From contig JAFGJK010000156.1 of assembly GCA_016929135.1 (NCBI GenBank), forward strand, positions 1-63,336: a stretch of DNA of 63,336 bases, read 5' to 3'. The DNA comes from Spirochaetota bacterium. Its GTDB lineage: Bacteria; Spirochaetota; UBA4802; UBA5550. Under the pieces are notes generated by a model. The model was given only the letters and a program-made list of their open reading frames with translations, searched no databases and had not been told where the DNA came from. Numbering within the stretch: the first letter of the stretch is position 1; every line of letters begins with the position of its first letter. This document shows, in pieces, positions 61,586-63,336 of this stretch. The position numbers were made by a program, and so were the translations under genes.

Positions 61586-62518
61586 ATGAAGATCGCGAAG
61601 AACGTCATCGAGCTCATCGGGAATACGCCCCTGGTACGCATCAACGCACTGAACTGCGGTGGCCTTGCCGAAGTGGTGGCCAAGCTTGAATGGTACAACC
61701 CCCTATCGAGCGTTAAGGACCGGATCGGCGCCGCCATGATCGAGGCTGCCGAACAATCCGGCCGGCTCAAGAAGGGGACGGTGATTGTCGAGCCTACCAG
61801 CGGGAACACCGGCATCGCCCTGGCCTTCGTTGCCGCGGCGAAGGGATACCGGCTTATCCTTACCATGCCCGACACAATGAGCATCGAGCGGCAAAAACTG
61901 CTCGGAGCGCTGGGTGCGGAACTGGTTCTTACCGAGGGGGCGCAGGGGATGAAGGGGGCGGTGGAGAAGGCGGAAGAGATAGCCGCCGGGATCCCCGGGG
62001 CATATATTCCCCAGCAGTTTACAAACCCGTCGAATCCCGAGGCGCACCGTAAGACCACCGCCGAGGAGATATGGCGGGATACCGACGGGAGGGCCGATCT
62101 GCTCGTAGCCGGCGTCGGCACCGGCGGGACCATCACCGGCATCGGGGAGGCGATCAAGTCGAGAAAAAAAACCTTCCGGGTGATCGCGGTGGAGCCGGCA
62201 GGATCGCCGGTCCTGTCCGGGGGTAAGCCGGGGCCGCACAAGATACAGGGGATCGGTGCGGGTTTCGTTCCGGCGGTCCTGAACAGGTCGATTATCGATG
62301 AGATCATGACGGTAACCGATTCAGACGCAGGCGTCACCGCCCGCAGGCTCGCGAAAGAGGAGGGCCTTCCCGTCGGCATCTCCTCCGGCGCCGCGATATG
62401 GGCGGCCCTTCGACTGGCAGAGCGAGAGGAGAACCGGGGGAAGCTCATAGTGGCGATCAGCCCCAGCGCCGGCGAGCGGTACCTGAGCACCTGGCTCTAT
62501 GATGAGCCGGCCTCATAG
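61586..62518 (+). CDS. cysK: Cysteine synthase (O-acetylserine sulfhydrylase)
   Basis: 310 residues. The PLP Lys is Lys44 in [11 protein letters not shown]. The substrate loop [12 protein letters not shown] begins near residue 70, GTGGTITG binds phosphate and GISSGAA appears near residue 272. It makes cysteine from O-acetylserine and sulfide. AAAGGAG precedes ATG 61586. The following metY-type gene, 42 bases after it, uses the same sulfide pool, so this is a sulfur-assimilation operon downstream of the large hairpin. Confidence 0.94.
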   Translation: MKIAKNVIELIGNTPLVRINALNCGGLAEVVAKLEWYNPLSSVKDRIGAAMIEAAEQSGRLKKGTVIVEPTSGNTGIALAFVAAAKGYRLILTMPDTMSIERQKLLGALGAELVLTEGAQGMKGAVEKAEEIAAGIPGAYIPQQFTNPSNPEAHRKTTAEEIWRDTDGRADLLVAGVGTGGTITGIGEAIKSRKKTFRVIAVEPAGSPVLSGGKPGPHKIQGIGAGFVPAVLNRSIIDEIMTVTDSDAGVTARRLAKEEGLPVGISSGAAIWAALRLAEREENRGKLIVAISPSAGERYLSTWLYDEPAS

Positions 62519-62560
62519 GATACAGCCCGGACGATCAACATCATTCGAGGGAGCACTGCC

Positions 62561-63336
62561 ATGGCACAGCGCACGTACCGATTTGAAACCCTTGCCCTTC
62601 ACGCCGGCCAGGAGCCGGACCCGGCGACCCTGTCCAGGGGCGTCCCCGTGTACCGCACCAGCTCCTTCGTGTTCAGGGATACGAAACACGCGGCCGATCT
62701 CTTCGCCCTGAAGGAGCTCGGCAATATTTACACCAGGCTCACGAACCCGACCCATGCGATCCTGGAGGAACGGGTGAGCGCCCTTGAGGGGGGAGCGGCA
62801 TCGGTGGCTCTGGCTTCCGGAACCAGTGCCATCCACTATTCGGTCATCAACATCGCCGGTCAGGGTGACGAGATCGTTTCGGCAAACAACCTCTACGGCG
62901 GGACCTACACGATGTTTGACGCCATCCTCCCCCAGTTCGGTATACGCACGAGGTTCGTCGATCCGAGGGATCCTGCGAATTTCGAGAGGGCCATCACCGG
63001 AAAAACAAAGCTTCTCTTCGCTGAGACGATCGGGAACCCGGGGCTCGACCTCACCGACGTGAAGGTTGTCGCCGGGATAGCCCACGCCCACGGGCTGCCG
63101 CTTGTCGTTGACGCCACGTTCACCACGCCCTATCTTCTCAGGACCATCGACCACGGCGCGGACATTGTGGTGAACTCGCTCACGAAATGGATCGGGGGCC
63201 ACGGATCTGCCATCGGAGGCATCGTCACCGATTCCGGCAGGTTCGACTGGAAGAGCGACGCCTTCCCACTCTTCTCGCGCCCTGACCCGAACTATCACGG
63301 CCTCAGGTGGGCCTATGACCTTCCCGAAGCGCTGGC
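62561..63336 (+). CDS. metY: O-acetylhomoserine sulfhydrylase, partial
   Basis: 258 codons to the right edge of the window, without a stop. The start RFETLALHAGQEPDPATLSRGVPVYRT is typical of the MetY branch of the Cys/Met metabolism PLP family. YTRLTNPTHAILEERV, ALASGTSAIHYS, VDATFTTPYLL and the PLP Lys in NSLTKWIGGHG (Lys209) are visible. It makes homocysteine from O-acetylhomoserine and sulfide. GAGGGAG precedes ATG 62561. The C-terminal part is outside the window; cystathionine gamma-synthase is less likely because of the N-terminal form. Confidence 0.9.
   Translation, partial: MAQRTYRFETLALHAGQEPDPATLSRGVPVYRTSSFVFRDTKHAADLFALKELGNIYTRLTNPTHAILEERVSALEGGAASVALASGTSAIHYSVINIAGQGDEIVSANNLYGGTYTMFDAILPQFGIRTRFVDPRDPANFERAITGKTKLLFAETIGNPGLDLTDVKVVAGIAHAHGLPLVVDATFTTPYLLRTIDHGADIVVNSLTKWIGGHGSAIGGIVTDSGRFDWKSDAFPLFSRPDPNYHGLRWAYDLPEAL

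Noticed and set aside
1..63336. tRNA genes, rRNA genes, CRISPR arrays, prophage or intact transposons
   Set aside because: None was found on reading both strands; no regularly spaced repeats or transposase motifs were seen.

Overview
The window is a densely coded stretch of a bacterial chromosome with about 50 genes. No tRNA, rRNA, CRISPR array, phage or intact insertion sequence was seen. Lipoprotein signals, an OmpA-type protein and a PlsB-type acyltransferase indicate a Gram-negative cell. Oxygen-sensitive enzyme families (a tungsten aldehyde:ferredoxin oxidoreductase, a 4-hydroxybutyryl-CoA dehydratase) and ADP-forming acyl-CoA synthetases indicate an anaerobic or facultative degrader of acids. 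A chemoreceptor and an AraC regulator that both carry multi-helix membrane input domains recall Leptospira-like Spirochaetota, but this placement is a weak inference.

Layout. 0-2.2 kb: tail of a ThDP enzyme and a DUF819 membrane protein. 2.2-7.3 kb (minus): a PAS histidine kinase, then the operon ADP-forming acyl-CoA synthetase, etfB, etfA. 7.4-14.4 kb (plus): histidine phosphatase, ACAD10/11-type acyl-CoA dehydrogenase, TetR, APH-like kinase, 3-hydroxyacyl-CoA dehydrogenase, SDR and a second ADP-forming synthetase subunit; this looks like a hydroxyacyl-CoA pathway of the levulinate (Lva) type. 14.5-15.75 kb: gene graveyard with decayed tails of three genes. 15.9-20.7 kb: AMP-forming acyl-CoA synthetase and a large glutamate dehydrogenase.

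21-32 kb is the most distinctive region: xsc (sulfoacetaldehyde acetyltransferase), ackA, an SDR, a second ThDP enzyme, an MFS transporter, another SDR and a TetR regulator, followed by an oppositely directed VOC-SDR pair. Xsc would release sulfite and acetyl phosphate, and acetate kinase would turn acetyl phosphate into ATP. Three promoters here carry the same pair of 13-bp inverted repeats (TGAATATTATTCA type), always 18 bp apart, and a fourth pair lies upstream of xsc. This defines a local regulon, probably for a C2/C3 sulfonate.

32-37.7 kb: PadR regulator, aminotransferase, citrate synthase, PlsB-like acyltransferase and a lipase-like lipoprotein. 37.7-47.1 kb: a MoaD-like protein plus AOR (minus), divergent from a membrane AraC regulator that precedes the operon FGGY kinase, class II aldolase, class III aminotransferase, MFS. 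47.3-50.8 kb: an enoyl-CoA hydratase gene with an in-frame amber codon, a 4-hydroxybutyryl-CoA dehydratase, a decayed acyl-CoA synthetase head and a frameshifted TetR gene. 51-60.5 kb: OmpA/PD40 protein, chemoreceptor, GNAT, an exported SET-domain protein (a second one lies at 29.8 kb), a membrane EEP-family protein, SDR and amidohydrolase. 60.5 kb to the end: tcdA, then cysK and metY behind a 44-nt hairpin with perfectly matched arms.

Start codons were chosen from ribosome-binding sites and family N-termini. All functions are inferred by recognising motifs by eye; no database search was run.
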